Assembly: GCF_013407925.2 (NCBI RefSeq)
Contig: NZ_CP060201.1
Span: forward strand, 3,596,001-3,660,000
Source: Pseudomonas protegens
GTDB lineage: Bacteria > Pseudomonadota > Gammaproteobacteria > Pseudomonadales > Pseudomonadaceae
Length of the DNA: 64,000 nucleotides
Direction: 5' to 3'
A model generated the notes under the pieces. That model saw only the letters and a list, made by a program, of their open reading frames with translations, was not told the origin of the DNA and ran no database searches. The position numbers were made by a program, and so were the translations under genes. Below, one piece after another: positions 37,423 to 45,774 of this stretch. Position 1 is the first letter of the stretch. Each line of letters starts with the position of its first letter.

Positions 37423-39515
37423 TGATGGAGCAGATTAATTTTTCTACCCTTTTGAGGTTCTCAAGTTTTCGCTCGAGCCTGTCGCTGCTGCAAGGCCAGC
37501 TTTCTGCTATTGAAGCAGAGAGCGACCAGCAGGAAGCCTGGGCTTTCCTGTCCTACCTCAATAACTTGCAGGTATCTCAGAGCTCTGCATTCGTGGACGG
37601 GGTTTGGGACTTCAATGCGGATTACCCAAATGCCTCGCGCTACATTCGTGGGGCTAAACTTCGCATCGATTTCACGAAGTATTCCAACATTCCAGAGCTG
37701 GCGATTCTCGAGCTCAAAGCTGCATTCATGATCATCCTCAAGGCCCTGAGCGGGATTCCAGCGGATGGGAAATCCACCAGAGTCAGCAAGAAACCGCTTA
37801 AGCCCAATTCGCTGATCAGTGACTATGAGAACGGGCTTCGGTTTTTGGATAAGGTTTATGCCGTCGCGGCTATTGAGCTTGGAAAGGAGCACGTGGATCG
37901 TGAGCTGATCTCAATTCAATGCTTGCCTGCGCATTTCTATGCAGCAGCTGCCGAAGATTATGACTACGTATACGACGAATACACTGAGAAGCTGTTCAAG
38001 CACCTCAAGTCTGGCTACCTGCAAGCGAACGTGTTCGGTGCGAGCCTGCCATTCGTCGACTTTTCCAAGCTGAAATGGAAAGTCCTGGGTGGTAAAAATC
38101 GGCCTGCAAAGGATGCTGAGAAAAAGTCGCAAATTTTACCAAACAGCGTCTTCGAAATTTCTTCCCAGATGGCCTCGCTGTCGATTGTCGATTTTTTGGA
38201 TGCGATGGGAGAAGAGGTTATCGATGTTGCTAGCCTGACGCGTCGTAACGCTAAGGAATACTTTCCTTCGCAACAGAGTGGGTTGAATCCGCTCAAATTC
38301 AACTTGTATGTGTACAAGCGGCTTTCTAACAAGGGTTTCTCTTTTGATGAGGTCGCTAAAGTTCTGGGCAGCGATGTCATGAACTCTAGCAGGCTGTTTT
38401 CTGTAATAGCACCTTGGGCTGTTAAGCAATATGCGAAAGACACCGGGTCGGCTCTCGATGATCAATTCAGGCTTTATCTGAATTTTGTTAACTATTCATG
38501 TCTCTACATTATTGGTCAATATACCGGGATGCGTCCTTCAGAATATGCAGAGCTGCTCGCAAGCTCGAGCCTCCGACCTGATGGGCGCTATTGGGTTTTG
38601 GCAAGTAATGTGAGCAAGCATCAAGATAACCTTGCTGAGTTGTTTGATGATTTCTGGCTCGCGATTCCCATTGTTCGCGACGCTGTTCGGGTGTGCCAGC
38701 TGATCAGCAAATACAAGAACAACGACTATATCTTTTCGAACGTTGATACCGTTGCTTTTGGAGAGCAAGGGAAACCATTTGCTGCCGGTTCAACCAAAGC
38801 CACGCTGGAGAAATTTTTCGAGCGTGTCTTGCCACCCGAGACGTTTGAGAATCTGGACTTCCACGCCTACATGATGCGTCATACCTTGGCCTACCAACTG
38901 CATCGTGCCGACTTGGGACTGCCGTTTATCTCTCACCAGCTAAAGCACTTTGGTGAGATTGTGGGTGTGGGGCATTCTGATCGTGGGTTTAGCAAGACCA
39001 CCCTGCTGTACGGCGAAATCGCCGACAGGATTTCCAAGGGGGCTGGTGCCCGGAAGGCGGAAGGGAGGTCGCTTCGTCAGGAAGCGGAGCTTGAGAGCAT
39101 TCATCAGCGGTTCGACCCTGACGGTAGCTATGCAGGTGTGAACGCCGAGGCTCACAAGGAGAGTCTTAGGAAGGTTTTCCGGGGTTACATGGCCTCTGGG
39201 CATACTAAGGAGGACATTTTCGAGGCCATGCTCGACCAGCACATTGCGGTTATCAACGTGGGCTCTGGCTTCTGTTACGGTGGAGGTGTGGATGAGTTTG
39301 ACAGTTCGCTGCCATGCATTGGAGGGCTGCGCTGCAACCCCAACCGTTGCCAGAATGCCATCGTCAGCAAAGCTAACGCTCCGGCTTGGCGAGAAGTGTA
39401 TTACCAAAACAAGGCGATGCTTGGTAACCCAGCCTACGCACACACCCATGCGCAGAACAAAGCGGCGATGGAGGAAGCTTACGGCGTCCTTCAGCTGCTG
39501 GAAGAGGAGCTCTGA
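37422..39515 (+). CDS. ginC: Tyrosine-recombinase-like protein (GinC-like)
   Basis: A 697-residue protein with a recombinase catalytic domain in its C-terminal half. Visible residues are Arg371 (YTGMRPSEYAEL), Arg486 in FHAYMMRHTLAYQL with Tyr483 at the usual His position and His481 two residues before, His509 (SHQLKHF) and Tyr530 (TLLYGEI). A Cys-rich tail (GFCYGGGVDEF, GGLRCNPNRCQN) resembles the zinc-binding tails of Tn554/GInt-type integrases. ATG at 37422 overlaps the ginB stop by one base (TGATG); GTG at 37419 is the alternative. It is the third gene of the coupled operon. Confidence 0.83.
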   Translation: MMEQINFSTLLRFSSFRSSLSLLQGQLSAIEAESDQQEAWAFLSYLNNLQVSQSSAFVDGVWDFNADYPNASRYIRGAKLRIDFTKYSNIPELAILELKAAFMIILKALSGIPADGKSTRVSKKPLKPNSLISDYENGLRFLDKVYAVAAIELGKEHVDRELISIQCLPAHFYAAAAEDYDYVYDEYTEKLFKHLKSGYLQANVFGASLPFVDFSKLKWKVLGGKNRPAKDAEKKSQILPNSVFEISSQMASLSIVDFLDAMGEEVIDVASLTRRNAKEYFPSQQSGLNPLKFNLYVYKRLSNKGFSFDEVAKVLGSDVMNSSRLFSVIAPWAVKQYAKDTGSALDDQFRLYLNFVNYSCLYIIGQYTGMRPSEYAELLASSSLRPDGRYWVLASNVSKHQDNLAELFDDFWLAIPIVRDAVRVCQLISKYKNNDYIFSNVDTVAFGEQGKPFAAGSTKATLEKFFERVLPPETFENLDFHAYMMRHTLAYQLHRADLGLPFISHQLKHFGEIVGVGHSDRGFSKTTLLYGEIADRISKGAGARKAEGRSLRQEAELESIHQRFDPDGSYAGVNAEAHKESLRKVFRGYMASGHTKEDIFEAMLDQHIAVINVGSGFCYGGGVDEFDSSLPCIGGLRCNPNRCQNAIVSKANAPAWREVYYQNKAMLGNPAYAHTHAQNKAAMEEAYGVLQLLEEEL

Positions 39516-39516
39516 A

Positions 39517-40029
39517 ATGAGTGATCCACGTGCATTCGATCAGAAGAACAAGGAAGATTTTGATCAGTACACAGAGTTGTTGACTCGGGCACTCTTTGAT
39601 ATCGGTGCGAACGAATCTCTGAAGGCAACTGTTGCCGAACTTAGCCGTATTACCGGTATGCATCGAAATACCATCCGGCAACGTGTTTGGCCTTTAGAGC
39701 GCCTTGAGACTATCAAGGAAAATCGCCGTATCGAAGTTTTGCGTAGGCAGGTTTCTAATAAGAAGCCAGTTGATCCTATGGTGGTTTTGACTGAGAAGTT
39801 AGAGTCAGCTCGGATTGAAGTGCTTCATTGGTTTACTGAGGCTAAATTAGCGTATGACGTTGCTCAGACCAACGAGAACAAGTATCAAAGTATGGTAAGT
39901 TCGAGAGATACCTATATGAGCCTTTTGGCGGATGCCAATAAACGGCTCTTGGAGTCTCAGAAAGAAATTGATAAACTTAAGCAAGTTATCAGTATCCTGG
40001 AAGCTGCCCAGGTGGAGAAAAGTTCATGA
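39517..40029 (+). CDS. ginD: Small HTH/coiled-coil protein of the integration operon (GinD-like)
   Basis: A 170-residue protein. Residues about 40-65 ([20 protein letters not shown]) look like a helix-turn-helix; residues about 100-165 are heptad-rich coiled coil ([20 protein letters not shown]). This matches GinD of GInts and is analogous to TnpC of Tn554. It starts one base after the ginC stop, and its own stop overlaps the start of the island thyA (ATGA). It probably acts as a DNA-binding accessory factor for the recombinases. Confidence 0.82.
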   Translation: MSDPRAFDQKNKEDFDQYTELLTRALFDIGANESLKATVAELSRITGMHRNTIRQRVWPLERLETIKENRRIEVLRRQVSNKKPVDPMVVLTEKLESARIEVLHWFTEAKLAYDVAQTNENKYQSMVSSRDTYMSLLADANKRLLESQKEIDKLKQVISILEAAQVEKSS

Positions 40030-40859
40030 AAAGCTATCTGGATCTACTGGGTGATGTTCTCGAAAATGGTGCTCAGAAAGGTGATCGTACTGGTACGGGC
40101 ACAATAAGTGTATTTGGCAGGCAGTTCCGTCATGACCTGTCAAAAGGCTTTCCTTTGCTCACAACAAAGAAGTTGCACTTCAAAAGCATTGTTAATGAGC
40201 TCATTTGGTTTCTTGGCGGTGATACCAACGTTAAGTGGCTTAATGAGAATGGCGTCAAGATTTGGAACGAGTGGGCTACTGAAGACGGTGACCTCGGGCC
40301 AGTGTACGGTAAGCAGTGGACTGCCTGGCCAACCAAGGATGGCGGCACAATCAACCAGATTGACTACGTCGTTAACGCGCTGAAGACCAATCCCAACAGC
40401 CGGCGAATCCTGTTCCATGGTTGGAACGTAGAGTATCTGCCGGACGAGAAGGTGAGCCCTCAGGAAAATGCCCGTCAAGGCAAGATGGCGCTGCCTCCGT
40501 GTCACCTGCTGTACCAGTTCTATGTTGTGGACAACAAGCTGTCGGCGCACCTCTTCATCAGGTCGTCCGACACCTTCTTGGGGCTCCCATACAACACGGC
40601 ATCCCTGGCGTGCCTGACTCACATGCTCGCCCAGCAGTGTGATCTCGACGTGGGTGAGATCGTTATCTCGCTCAGCGATGTACACATCTACTCCAACCAT
40701 ATGGAGCAGGTGAAGACCCAGATCGCTCGTGAGCCACGTCAGTTGCCTGAGCTGAAGCTGCTTCGTAAGCCTGCTTCCATCTACGACTACAAGTTCGAAG
40801 ATTTCGAGGTTGTGGGCTACGATCCGCACCCGCATATCTCTGCACCTGTATCGATTTGA
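40026..40859 (+). CDS. thyA: Thymidylate synthase carried by the island, fifth gene of the gin operon
   Basis: A complete 277-residue thymidylate synthase that methylates dUMP to dTMP using methylenetetrahydrofolate. All key segments are present: [12 protein letters not shown], the catalytic Cys159 in [10 protein letters not shown], the dUMP-binding [13 protein letters not shown], the [10 protein letters not shown] block and C-terminal PVSI. It lacks the roughly 45-residue insert of the resident enzyme at 33025, so it is a different lineage and not a duplicate. Its ATG overlaps the ginD stop, so it is translated with the recombination genes. It should restore dTMP synthesis lost by the insertion. 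Confidence 0.95.
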   Translation: MKSYLDLLGDVLENGAQKGDRTGTGTISVFGRQFRHDLSKGFPLLTTKKLHFKSIVNELIWFLGGDTNVKWLNENGVKIWNEWATEDGDLGPVYGKQWTAWPTKDGGTINQIDYVVNALKTNPNSRRILFHGWNVEYLPDEKVSPQENARQGKMALPPCHLLYQFYVVDNKLSAHLFIRSSDTFLGLPYNTASLACLTHMLAQQCDLDVGEIVISLSDVHIYSNHMEQVKTQIAREPRQLPELKLLRKPASIYDYKFEDFEVVGYDPHPHISAPVSI

Positions 40860-40883
40860 TATTCAGCGGCATCGAGTGATGAG

Positions 40884-40911
40884 ACCGGCCTTAGGGCCGG
40901 TTTTTCCTTTT
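40884..40911 (+). terminator. Terminator of the gin-thyA operon
   Basis: ACCGGCC-TTAG-GGCCGGT stem followed by a T-rich run (TTTTTCCTTTT) 25 bases after the thyA stop. It closes the five-gene unit on the plus strand. Confidence 0.85.
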
Positions 40912-41349
40912 CTGCACATGGAGAAATGCGGCGCAATATCCAAGCTCTGATCATGCTTTCTGGGGGCTGATTACCCTGTGCTTTCAGTTAGGGCGTTCCC
41001 CTGCGGGTAGTGGCTGTCGTGTACCGAGCCTTGGCGCTGCCGAGGTCTCGGCCCTTCGGGCTTCCATCCTCACGCCTTTGGCCCTGCGGGCCGGCGCGCT
41101 CCGCTTGCTTGGGTGGATCAGTTCCAGTCGACTGTTTACTGTGAGTTCAGCGGTTCTCGATATCAAGACGGGATGGACTGAGAGTCCTGGACAGGTTGAC
41201 CGAGATGAGTGCGAGGCTTGGATGCCTGGAGAGGACGTCATATCAGCTCTCAGGGATCCACTGCCTCTTTTGGCGTTAACAGGCGGGCGTGCCCGTAGGG
41301 AGCGAACGTCCTAGGCCTAGCAACTGCGTACCTCTGACTAAGCGGGTTC
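40912..41349. other. Gene-poor spacer after the integration module
   Basis: No convincing coding sequence. It holds copy 1 of the dispersed island repeat (41011-41108) and a TGCGGCGCAA motif at about 40927 that recurs elsewhere in the island. The short frame at 41078-41314 has repeat-derived sequence and no ribosome site. Confidence 0.6.
41011..41108 (+). repeat. Dispersed island repeat, copy 1
   Basis: About 98 bases: GGCTGTCGTGTACCGAGCCT, then CCGAGGTCTCGGCCCTTCGGG, CTTCCATCC, and ending GGCGCGCTCCGCTTGC. The blocks CTCGGCCC-TTCGGGCTTCCATCC and GCGCGCTCCGCTTGC recur in the same orientation and order at 48409-48488 and 50565-50661. Internal palindromes (CGGCCCTTCGGGC; GGCCCTGCGGGCC) suggest RNA or DNA hairpins. 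Confidence 0.8.
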
Positions 41350-42039
41350 CTATATACCCATTTTCCGGGGCAGGGCCAATTCCTCTGGGGCTTCGCCTTC
41401 TTTGAATCCAATCAGATAAAGCACGTCTCCAACTGGGAGTGCTTCCTGCGGCGAATCCGAGGTCGTGTTTTGTATCACCGGGCAGGTTGCATAGCGCAGA
41501 TCAACGCCCTGTTTGTTCAGGCGTTCGATCATGGCCTGGAGTTCTTCAAAAACCTCCAAGCGCGCTGTGCTGGAATAGAGCTCGGCGCAGTCGCGATACT
41601 CCCGTAGGTAATCAGTGAGCTCCGCGAATGCCAGTGCCTGGTCTCTGGATGGCTCGAAGGCGGGCTCGATGTAATCGCCGATGCTTTCAGCTGCGAGCTT
41701 GGCCAAGCCCCTGCCTGATTCGAGCTTCAGTGCCTTCGTCATGACATACCTCAGATCGAACTGCTCACGAGCAGCGCGCAGCTGCTCCTCGGTTGGAATC
41801 TCCATCGGTTTAGTGAATGCGTCGATGTCCTGGAACTCAAAGGCAGAGGCTAGAGAGCGAAGCGTGTTTAGGCTGGCACCAGCCCCTGCTTCAACCCGCT
41901 GGATTGTTCTAGGGGTCGTCTTGGCGAGCTCGGCGAGAGTCTCCTGAGACCACTGGCGGAGTTCGCGCAGATATCTGATTACGTGGCCCAGTTCACCTTT
42001 GTTCAGTACGCGGGTTTCAACGTTGTCGAAGCTGCTCAT
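41350..42039 (-). CDS. XRE-family transcriptional regulator
   Basis: A 229-residue protein with an N-terminal Cro/CI-type HTH (residues about 15-70; ELRQWSQETLAELAKTTPRT, RVEAG). The remainder is a helical domain of no recognised family, ending in a beta-rich segment (VGDVLYLIGFKEG). Two 11-base perfect inverted arms lie in its upstream region, the nearer touching the start codon, so autoregulation is likely. No partner toxin is adjacent; the divergent gene at 42326 may be a target. Confidence 0.8.
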   Translation of the reverse strand: MSSFDNVETRVLNKGELGHVIRYLRELRQWSQETLAELAKTTPRTIQRVEAGAGASLNTLRSLASAFEFQDIDAFTKPMEIPTEEQLRAAREQFDLRYVMTKALKLESGRGLAKLAAESIGDYIEPAFEPSRDQALAFAELTDYLREYRDCAELYSSTARLEVFEELQAMIERLNKQGVDLRYATCPVIQNTTSDSPQEALPVGDVLYLIGFKEGEAPEELALPRKMGI

Positions 42040-42110
42040 GTCGTGTCCCCAATTTCAGTGGCTGTTCGGATGGGTCAAGTATGAGTCGGGGGAGATTCGG
42101 GGGACACGAC
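42040..42110. promoter_or_regulatory. Inverted operator-like arms upstream of the XRE regulator
   Basis: GTCGTGTCCCC at 42040-42050 and its exact complement GGGGACACGAC at 42100-42110 are 49 bases apart, one arm abutting the start codon of the regulator. Two facing sites of this kind suit cooperative binding and looping by the XRE protein; binding is inferred. Confidence 0.5.
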
Positions 42111-42325
42111 ACGAACCTGACAGTGTGATTGTTGCCAGCACTTTAGGTCTGATGAGTGCAATCAGGCCGAGGATAGCCCATATGCGCTTGTACAGCGGGA
42201 TCACGTTCCCGACCGACAACCCGTGGCGCCTGGGTGCAGCTTCAGACGCCGCCGTTTCGAACCGCGAGAATTGGGTGGTAGCCTACCAGGTGCCTTAGCT
42301 ACCGTCCGTGTCATCGGAGCACCAC

Positions 42326-42877
42326 ATGATCAACCTCCATCGCTTAATTAACAGGCTGTTTCCCGACCGCCGTCCCGATTGGGAGCAGAGGCGTGAACGT
42401 GAGTTCATCCTGGCTGCGAACTCTTTGAAGACCCTTTTGGTGACTGACCGGGGTGGCATGTCCATCGATCCCGAAGAGATTCGAGACCAGATCATTGCCT
42501 CACGTGAACAACTTAAGCAGCTCGCTCACAAACCTGGCGCACCTAGCAGACCGTTAAATATATCGGCAGACCTCAAGGTGGCTCAGCAAACGAGTGACGT
42601 CGTAAAGGCTTCTATGCAGCCACAGGACTGCATTGAGATGGTGGCTTGGCGCAGGCTGCCAAGTGGAGCTGCTGCGCGCTACATGTGCCTCCAGTCTACG
42701 ACTACGGGGAGATTCGCGGTTGCGACAGCCAGGCTTTTCTCGGGGAGCGAGCAGAGCCTCCCGTCGTGGATGGAGGCCAATGAAGTCATGCAGGTTGCCA
42801 ATGCCATTCAGAACCCCGAGCTCCGGTGGTTTACGACCTTAGGTGACGCCATGGATGCTTGGGATGCAGAGCTCTGA
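42326..42877 (+). CDS. Hypothetical protein
   Basis: A 183-residue protein with no family recognised. It begins MINLHRLINRLFPDRRPDWE, with GGAG eight bases before the ATG. The middle contains a plausible amphipathic helix (SREQLKQLAHK) and the C-terminal half is alternating helix/strand (AVATARLF, ELRWFTTLGDAMDAWDAEL). No signal peptide, membrane helix or metal-binding cluster is seen. It is divergent from the XRE regulator gene and could be controlled by it. Confidence 0.6.
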   Translation: MINLHRLINRLFPDRRPDWEQRREREFILAANSLKTLLVTDRGGMSIDPEEIRDQIIASREQLKQLAHKPGAPSRPLNISADLKVAQQTSDVVKASMQPQDCIEMVAWRRLPSGAAARYMCLQSTTTGRFAVATARLFSGSEQSLPSWMEANEVMQVANAIQNPELRWFTTLGDAMDAWDAEL

Positions 42878-43025
42878 TGGCCGTAAGGGTTGCCTTCCCT
42901 GAGTCTGACAAAACCAATGTTCTCAATGCCCTCCTGGCGGAGGATAATGACCGTGTGCAGTTAGCCACTGGTTGACTGCGCAAGCACTAGGGCAGAGCCC
43001 TATCAATGACAAAGGGAGATCCGAT

Positions 43026-43376
43026 TTGATCAAACGGTGTGTAGCGGGAATGGTCGCGATGTTGATGTGTGGTGCGGTATGGGCAGCGAGCGATGCGGAT
43101 GAGGCGGCGGCACTGGCAAGCCTGAACGAGGTGCAGAAGCTATACGAGAATCGTCCTCAGGGCACGCATAATCAGGCCGGCACGCGAACCCTCTCGAAGC
43201 AGGACATCAATGACTGCGTGATTCAGATGGCCGAAGCGAAAAGCAAGCTCGATGATGTGAAGAAGCAATACGGCTCGACCAAAGCCTACCAGTCCATGCA
43301 GACACGTATGCTGACTGGGCAGGTACGAGGCCGGCTGAGCACCTGCAAGCAGACCAAGGACACATTGGGATACTGA
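43026..43376 (+). CDS. Small secreted hypothetical protein
   Basis: A 116-residue protein. TTG at 43026 is chosen because GGGAG lies just upstream and it gives a clear signal peptide (IKRCVAGMVAMLMCGAVWA, cleavage AWA/AS); the longer frame from 42972 would bury this. The mature part is helical and charged, with two cysteines (NDCVIQMAEAKSKL; RLSTCKQTKDTLGY) that could form a disulfide. No family is recognised; a periplasmic location is likely. Confidence 0.65.
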   Translation: MIKRCVAGMVAMLMCGAVWAASDADEAAALASLNEVQKLYENRPQGTHNQAGTRTLSKQDINDCVIQMAEAKSKLDDVKKQYGSTKAYQSMQTRMLTGQVRGRLSTCKQTKDTLGY

Positions 43377-43620
43377 CGGCGGATCTCCTTCTGGGGCGCG
43401 GCCATGAGTTTCTATGGCCTGATCGACGGCTTTTCGTGATAAAGGTTATGGTGATATCCCGCCAGAGGGGATGAATCCCCATAACATCTCTGGACAGATT
43501 TTTGCTATCCGCCACCAAGCCTTTCGCGAGCGCGGCATACAGCGTAAGGCTATAGATGTTGGCGTATTATAGGGATGGCTCCTGAAACGGCAGAAAATCA
43601 AGGAAGGGATGGAAGCTTAA

Positions 43621-44418
43621 TTGCATCAAAACGATCAGACGGCTTTGCGCGCATTAGAACAGAACGTCATCTTACGTTTCTCGGCAGCGCTACGTCAGCG
43701 ATTCTCAAACACCACACCAGACAAAAGCTCAGCCGGTTTTGCTGACACAACTCTGGGATCACAGGATAAAATATTTGCCGATTACTTGATCGCGGCCAAT
43801 GCACGGTTTGCGCTGGTCGAGTTCAAAGCATCATTTTTAGATATCCGCTCCGAGGCAAAGAAACCCTTGCGGCGCTCTCTTTTTGATCACTTAACGGTGC
43901 GGGATGACCTGCTAAGGCGCTGCTTGGACTTTCACTACATCTGCTGGGGGGCAACTAGCTACCTTCCAACCTCAGGTAGCCAAGAGGGATTTATTGAGGA
44001 GTGCGAGTTCTTGAATCATTACGCGCTGCAGGTCGCCCCATTCATGGTCACAAAACCTCGCCTCAGAAAAGTCGCTGACTTTTCAACGACGTCTTTTCTG
44101 GATGGCTTCTTAGGCGCCCGCTTAGTCGGCGGCACTGTCCATCGATTCAAAACCTATGTGAACGAGCTCGCGGCGATTGCAGGAGGTACTCAAGGAGACG
44201 CCACAACCCTCGAGGGTATGGTGTTTGCTTTTGTACCAGGTGATGAAAACAGGCCGGGGCGGTATGCACATGGACGGTTTCGCGGACTTGATCATCTAGC
44301 CTTGCTGCTAGCGGCTAAGCCCGACAGATTGGAATATGACCGACGCCCAGGATACGAGCCTAAACCAGAGCCGGAGCACGACCATCTCCAGAGACCGAGT
44401 CGAGGCATGCAGATGTAG
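43621..44418 (+). CDS. PD-(D/E)XK nuclease-like protein, standalone
   Basis: A 265-residue protein starting at TTG (preceded by GGAAG and directly by an in-frame stop, so no longer start exists). The segment DKIFADYLIAANARFALVEF followed by KASF has the layout of a PD-(D/E)XK core: an Asp, a hydrophobic strand, then E-F-K. The rest is mixed helix/strand with DFHYICWGAT and a histidine/proline-rich C-terminal tail (EPEHDHLQRPS). This fold is common in restriction and defence nucleases, but no methylase, ATPase or other partner is next to it. Nuclease activity is inferred from one motif only. Confidence 0.5.
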   Translation: MHQNDQTALRALEQNVILRFSAALRQRFSNTTPDKSSAGFADTTLGSQDKIFADYLIAANARFALVEFKASFLDIRSEAKKPLRRSLFDHLTVRDDLLRRCLDFHYICWGATSYLPTSGSQEGFIEECEFLNHYALQVAPFMVTKPRLRKVADFSTTSFLDGFLGARLVGGTVHRFKTYVNELAAIAGGTQGDATTLEGMVFAFVPGDENRPGRYAHGRFRGLDHLALLLAAKPDRLEYDRRPGYEPKPEPEHDHLQRPSRGMQM

Positions 44419-44427
44419 CATGCGGTA

Positions 44428-45009
44428 CTACCTAGTAACCGCACCTGGCTGGCGCTGGATAATTTCGACGATCTTTTTTCTCTCGTCAGCCTTAGCATTA
44501 CCCCATAGCAAATCGAAACGCGCTGCACTGAGTCTCACCTCTGCTTCAAGACCAGAATCCCCTCTATTGCTGGCGTACAAGGCTGCGGACACACCAAGGG
44601 CGGCTATGACGAGAAAACCTGCTGACAGATAGTAAATCGACCCCCTTGCTTGGCGTGCGGATTGTCCAATTTGCTCAGCAGCATTAGCGTTCTGCTGAGC
44701 TGAGCGACCTACAGCGGCGACGACCGATTTGATCGAGTCCTCAACACCCTTGAAGGCTGCGGAATGTGCTTGTCTCGCTGCATGAACGGCGACTTCGTCT
44801 GCTTTTGACCAAGCCATTTCGGCATTTTTTACTTGCTGCGCGATCTGCATACCGACCGCTTCAACATGCTCCGTGTACTTGGCTGAACTTTCGAGCACTG
44901 CTGTGGCTGCACGGGTTTGGCTCGTTAGCCGATCCACTTCATCAGTCAGTCTTTCTGTGCAACCTTGAAAATCCTTGTACGTGACCATCCACGGGTCTGT
45001 CTGGTTCAT
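44428..45009 (-). CDS. Coiled-coil membrane protein
   Basis: A 193-residue protein. Residues about 10-120 are predicted by eye to be long amphipathic helices rich in Ala, Gln and Glu (TRAATAVLESSAKYTEHVEA, QQNANAAEQIGQSARQA). One membrane helix follows (IYYLSAGFLVIAALGVSAAL), then a short charged tail. The layout resembles the mobilisation/anchor or chemoreceptor-like helical proteins of plasmids and islands, but no family is assigned. It is the last gene of the minus-strand run that contains the graspetide locus, 84 bases after the membrane-protein gene. Confidence 0.6.
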   Translation of the reverse strand: MNQTDPWMVTYKDFQGCTERLTDEVDRLTSQTRAATAVLESSAKYTEHVEAVGMQIAQQVKNAEMAWSKADEVAVHAARQAHSAAFKGVEDSIKSVVAAVGRSAQQNANAAEQIGQSARQARGSIYYLSAGFLVIAALGVSAALYASNRGDSGLEAEVRLSAARFDLLWGNAKADERKKIVEIIQRQPGAVTR

Positions 45010-45093
45010 GCGTCGTCCTTAGATGTCAACTATTGAGGGGGGCTTAGAAGTTATGCACCCTGGTAATGATCCTTTGGTGATGTAGTCCTCGGT

Positions 45094-45774
45094 TCAGGCA
45101 AAGCACATGATCAATGGTGATAACGCGTCCGGGCCAATTAGTTTCTTGCCCTCCACTAAAATCCACGCCCCTATCGGCCATATTAATTGCAGAACCAGAA
45201 GAATGGTGAAGCTCAAGAACGCCCGAAGAAGGTATTCATGGGTCATCTTTATGCCGGTGACCTTCTTGTTTACCAGAGGGTAGTTGTAGAGCACGGCGCT
45301 AGACAGCTCCTTGGCCAGTGCAGCCTTCGGTGTCTTCTTGTTCCAGCTCTTTACTAACTCTCCAGGGCCCAGTTGAGCAAAGCCCGCGACCTGTAACGTA
45401 CGGAATGCCCACGCTCCCGCTTTCAGCAAATAGGCCACAGCCCAGAAGAAAATGAACAGCCCCAGACAGCCCAGCCATTTACTGGACTTGTCACTCCACA
45501 ATGCAGGTAGCAGAGAGACCAGAACAGGAATCAGCGCAGTGATCGCCGCCAGATAGATACCCGCCTTGGTATCAGCTCCCTTACGACGGTCAACCTCTGC
45601 ATCGAATAGACGACGCGATTCTTCCAGAACGACCTCGCTGTCCTTAGACCAATTACTTGCCCTGACAGACGAATCTAGCTGACGCGCGCAGTCATCATCC
45701 TCGGCCTGTTCTTCTAATGTTAGGGGAATGAGGCTCGGCCACAACCATTGCAGGCGCTCCTTAAATTTTGGCAA
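45094..45774 (-). CDS. Multi-pass membrane protein with SLATT/PycTM-like segment, in graspetide operon
   Basis: A 226-residue protein with three or four membrane helices (GIYLAAITALIPVLVSLLPA; WLGCLGLFIFFWAVAYLLKA; LRAFLSFTILLVLQLIW). The helix just before the first, RRLFDAEVDRRKGADTKAG, resembles the charged helix that precedes the membrane pair in SLATT/Pycsar-type effector proteins. Its TTG start lies inside the last codons of the ATP-grasp gene (14-base overlap), though a later start is possible. Export, immunity or membrane-effector roles are all conceivable for a RiPP locus; none is shown. Confidence 0.6.
   Translation of the reverse strand: MPKFKERLQWLWPSLIPLTLEEQAEDDDCARQLDSSVRASNWSKDSEVVLEESRRLFDAEVDRRKGADTKAGIYLAAITALIPVLVSLLPALWSDKSSKWLGCLGLFIFFWAVAYLLKAGAWAFRTLQVAGFAQLGPGELVKSWNKKTPKAALAKELSSAVLYNYPLVNKKVTGIKMTHEYLLRAFLSFTILLVLQLIWPIGAWILVEGKKLIGPDALSPLIMCFA

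Noticed and set aside
41350..42877. Classical toxin-antitoxin pair formed by the XRE gene and its divergent neighbour
   Set aside because: The genes are divergent and 286 bases apart, and the neighbour has no toxin-like features.
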